A model generated the notes under the pieces. That model searched no databases and was not told the origin of the DNA. It worked only from the letters and a program-made list of their open reading frames with translations. A DNA stretch of 64,000 nucleotides from Siphonodentalium dalli (Eukaryota > Mollusca > Scaphopoda > Gadilida > Siphonodentaliidae), in NCBI GenBank assembly GCA_032622095.1, contig CP136068.1, positions 117,229,509-117,293,508 on the forward strand, in the 5' to 3' direction. This document shows positions 60,748-64,000 of the stretch, piece by piece. Each line of letters starts with the position of its first letter. The stretch's first letter is position 1. The position numbers were made by a program, and so were the translations under genes.

Positions 60748-62689
60748 AAATTGACATTTTTTATAATTTCAAGAAGATCTGTCTTAGTTATTGTACATAT
60801 TATTTTGGATCGCGGAAGCTAGCTGTTTCCATTTATTGTCAGTAAAACAACCGCCGAACGAAAAGTCACAAACCCTGCAACTATTAATTCCGATTCTTAG
60901 AATCGGCTTCACAGGGTTGAAGCGGCCATGACGGCACTGGCACGTGACCATGTTTACGCCTGTCAATCACAACTAATTTCAGATTTATATTTAGTGCCGT
61001 GTGACGTAATTTGGGGGAAGCCCACTACCGTTCAGAAATGAAAAGTTGATGGGAATGCAATAGACTCAGTATCAGTATGAATCTGAGTGTATGTTTACAT
61101 AGACTGATGCGAGACCTGCATGTGTCAGATAACACAAGCTAGCCGCCGGAGATAGCTTTCTTTTCTCCAACAACGCTACAGTGAAGACGTGTTTCATGGG
61201 TGTGAATGAGAGATTAGAACTCTGAGGCGAGTTAATATACATATGTGCGCAGGGGGGGGGGGGGACACAACGTACCGGGAGGTGGGGGGGTACCTAGGCG
61301 TCAAAAATTTACACGTAAATTTTTTCTTTATTCATTTAGAGGGGGGGGGGGGGTTTGTCGGAAAACATTTGCAAGTAATATTTTTCCAAATATGTATTTT
61401 TAGTCTCACAACTTTAATTTTCTCTCATTTTATAGAATATGGATTAACCTTAATATCCAAATCATATATACATGAGTAGTACAATCCACATAAAACAATT
61501 TTGGATAACCACTGTCTTGGTTTACATGTGATGTTGACCCCATTAACCCTCTTAATAATGCCGACTAGGTCAGTGTCTACCAGTCGAATGCAGAATTCTA
61601 CCCTGCGATCGCTTATCTGGCAAATTTTTACTGCAGAACTATCCCATGTATTAAACAATTTCTCCTCCAATGGTATCAGAAAACAGTTATGTGCTGGTAT
61701 CTCACTCATCTCATTTGCATCTTTTTCAAAGTTGAGGTAATGACTAGTTGTCATTTTTTTAAAGTGCATACAAAGCGTTGCGATCACCAATATACATGTT
61801 TGTACATGTCATGACATCACGAGGTACAAATCTGCGTTCTACTGGTAGACAATGACCATTCTGTGAACTACAGAAAATCACATTCTTAGTGATTCTCCAG
61901 GATTCTCAAACAATTGGTGACTTCTTTTGTGATTATCTCTAAAATGCCAAAGTTCCTGGTTGTGCACATGTTATTATGAATAGTTGAAGGACAGAGTGCA
62001 AAGGCATCAACAATCCATCAATATAGATGTGCACTCAATAGATGTGAGTAACTAATATGTTGCCAGCAGCATTTTGATGCATTTGCCCTCTGTCCTTCGT
62101 AGAAATAATAAAATGCAAACAACAGGAAACTTGACCAATGTTGGAACGGCCTATCAAGTATCAACTTAGTAATCTTATGCCAAACTCATCAGAATAAATT
62201 ACCCAAGCTATGTTGCTATTGTCAGATTTACTGCAGTAGCATGTCCTTAACTTAAAAATAGTGGGTTTTTTTCAATCAGTGTACAATATATGTCTATAAC
62301 ACTATATCAGCTGATAATCGGTATAACAAACATGTTCTATTTTATACATAATTGATCAACCTCAGCTCAAATCAAATTAAGTGAACTCGATTGATAAATT
62401 TCGTATAAAATAGAAACTTTAGTGAGATCCTCTTTATCTCAAACTTGAACCAACTTAATTTCCGGTCAAACAGAGTTGTTGTCCGGCTGCAGCCGGCTGG
62501 GGTAAATTTGATTTTTCTGGGGGGGGGGGGGGTCAATGGTCAGTGGAAAAAAAACTGCAATTTTTGCTGTTTTGGGGGGGGGGGGTACCCAAACCGAAGA
62601 AAACAGTTTTTTCCACCCTGTATCTGCAGTTTTTTTTCCGCCCCCTGATGTGCGCATTAAATTTAGACATAGCTTGCCTTGATCACTTA
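60748..62689. other. Unassigned DNA with G-run islands
   Basis: Contains G homopolymers at about 61,250-61,264, 61,340-61,352, 62,520-62,532 and 62,574-62,585. The frame at 61,425-61,790 has no recognisable motif and is not claimed as a gene. Confidence 0.35.
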
Positions 62690-63850
62690 TTTACTTTAAA
62701 TCTTTTATTATACAGAGACGTCGGAATAAGGTTATTCTATCGCGTGAAAATGTGGTTTTGTAAGAGTGATTTAACCCTTAGCCAGATCACAAATAAAGGG
62801 CCTTACATTACAATTAAATATTTTGCTAAACAGGCTATTATATCGCGCGTAAAATGAGGATTTGGAAGCGTGATTTCACCCTTGGCTATGTCACATATAA
62901 ATAATTCATTGTATAATATATCCATGATGTAATCCTATATTGAAGTTTTAATCGCGTAAAATTGCAATTGTGGTCATGGAAGGTTGATTTCATCCTTTGC
63001 CATTTCACATATAAATTCATTGTACAATATATCCACGATGTAATCCCGTTTTGAAGTTTTAATCGTGTAAAATTGTGATCATGGAAGGGTGATATCACCC
63101 TTTGCCATTTCACATATAAATTCATTGTACAATATATCCATGATGTAATCCCGTTTTGAAGTTTTAATCGCGTAAAATTGCGATTATGGAAGGGTAATAT
63201 CACCCTTTGCCATATCACATATAAATCCATTGTACAGTAAGTCCATGATAGAATCCCGTTTTGATGTTTGAATCGAGTAAAATTGCAATTGTGGTCATGG
63301 AAGGTTGATATCACCCTTTGCCAATATCACATATAAATTCATTGTACAATATATCCATGATGTAATCCTGTTTTGAAGTCATAATCGTGTAAAATTGTTA
63401 TCATGGAAGGGTGATATCACCCTTTGCCATTTCACATATAAATTCATTGTACAATATATCCACGATGTAATCCCGTTTTGAAGTTTTAATCGTGTAAAAT
63501 TGTGATCATGGAAGGGTGATATCACCCTTTGCCATTTCACATCTAAATTCATTGTACAATATATCCATGATGTAATCCCGTTTTGAAGTTTTAATCGCGT
63601 AAAATTGTGGTCATGGAAGGGTAATATCACCCTTTGCCATATCACATATAAATCCATTGTACAGTAAGTCCATGATGTAATCCCGTTTTTAAGTTTGAAT
63701 CGAGTAAAATTGTGGTGATGGAAGGGTGATATCACGCTTTGCCATATCGCATATAAGTTCATTGTACAATAAATCCATGATGTAACACAATTTTGAAGTT
63801 TGAATCCCGTAAAATTATGGTCCTTGAAGGGCGAAATCACTCTTTAGCAG
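62690..63850. repeat. Tandem satellite, ~105 bp unit, about ten copies
   Basis: Each unit contains TGCCATTTCACATATAAATT, CATTGTACAATATATCCATG, then a TAATCCCGTTTTGAAGTTTT block and a CGTAAAATTG, ATGG, AAGGGTGATATCACCC palindromic segment. Units are 104-116 bp and most diverged at the left. Because many units are a multiple of three, long frames on the minus strand are repeat translations, not genes. Confidence 0.88.
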
Positions 63851-63927
63851 AAAACAAAAAATTCTTATTTTAGTTTTAATATTTTATTGTTTATACTTAT
63901 TTTCGATGCGATCACTTAATTATTTAA

Positions 63928-64000
63928 TTTTTATTCTTTATTGCAGAGACTACGAAAATTGACGACGGCAAGATACAAATATAACATGAACCACTTGGAC
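63928..64000 (+). other. Possible splice acceptor and exon start at window end
   Basis: A pyrimidine-rich stretch ending TTTATTGCAG at 63,945 is followed by sequence open in one frame to the window end (reading RLRKLTTARYKYNMNHLD). A similar TTATTATACAG lies near 62,715 at the satellite edge. Suggestive of an intron-exon boundary only. Confidence 0.2.

Noticed and set aside
62886-63840. Long minus-strand frames of 142 and 153 codons
   Set aside because: They are translations of the ~105 bp satellite, whose unit is close to a multiple of three; the same peptide repeats every ~35 residues.

Overview
The window looks like accessory, repeat-dense nuclear DNA of a marine invertebrate, most likely a lophotrochozoan such as a mollusc. 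This is inferred from AT-rich non-coding DNA, the absence of operon-like host genes, an animal LINE, and short Helitron-like repeats built like bivalve 'pearl' elements (about 122 bp core repeats plus a GACA microsatellite). No complete host gene is recognisable; at most one possible first exon (about 60,684) and one splice acceptor (about 63,945) are seen.

Layout. 1-704: Helitron-like non-autonomous repeat. 1,025-3,216: 5'-truncated LINE with a single nonsense codon, cut by another Helitron-like repeat (3,217-3,613). 3,614-5,796: two unrecognised reading frames around a nested palindrome. 5,797-10,737: a pair of inverted ends enclosing a 3.1 kb foldback element. 10,738-21,953: mostly unassigned, with hairpin MITEs, a 0.5 kb MITE with a candidate 5-bp target duplication, a LINE relic (about 15,060-15,660), a tandem duplication and microsatellites. 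21,954-54,621: a nearly continuous train of Helitron-like elements joined head to tail. It includes a 9.1 kb autonomous Helitron (22,665-31,746; Rep/helicase gene 23,853-28,832 with one TAG) and a complete Maverick/Polinton (35,622-52,663) lying inside the terminal microsatellite of a Helitron-like element. 54,622-64,000: unassigned DNA, a 1.02 kb tandem duplication and a roughly 105 bp satellite.

The Polinton is the richest part. It has AG...CT ends, a CACACA target duplication and inverted repeats made of a palindromic minisatellite. Its minus-strand block encodes protease, a CxxC/HPSQ protein, double-jelly-roll major capsid, a small basic core-like protein, minor capsid, a two-helix membrane protein, chromodomain integrase, conserved hypothetical proteins, packaging ATPase and protein-primed-type DNA polymerase B. 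The polymerase has one frameshift and a second gene has a slip in an A-run, so this copy is recent but probably not fully functional. The right 4 kb is unusual: divergent gene pairs sit on palindromic bidirectional promoters, a 555 bp promoter is duplicated with different genes attached, and these genes end in stem-loops identical to animal replication-dependent histone 3' ends, one with compensatory base changes. One of these genes is an OTU-like protein whose nucleophile Cys position appears to be Ser. This cassette is the best candidate for something undescribed.
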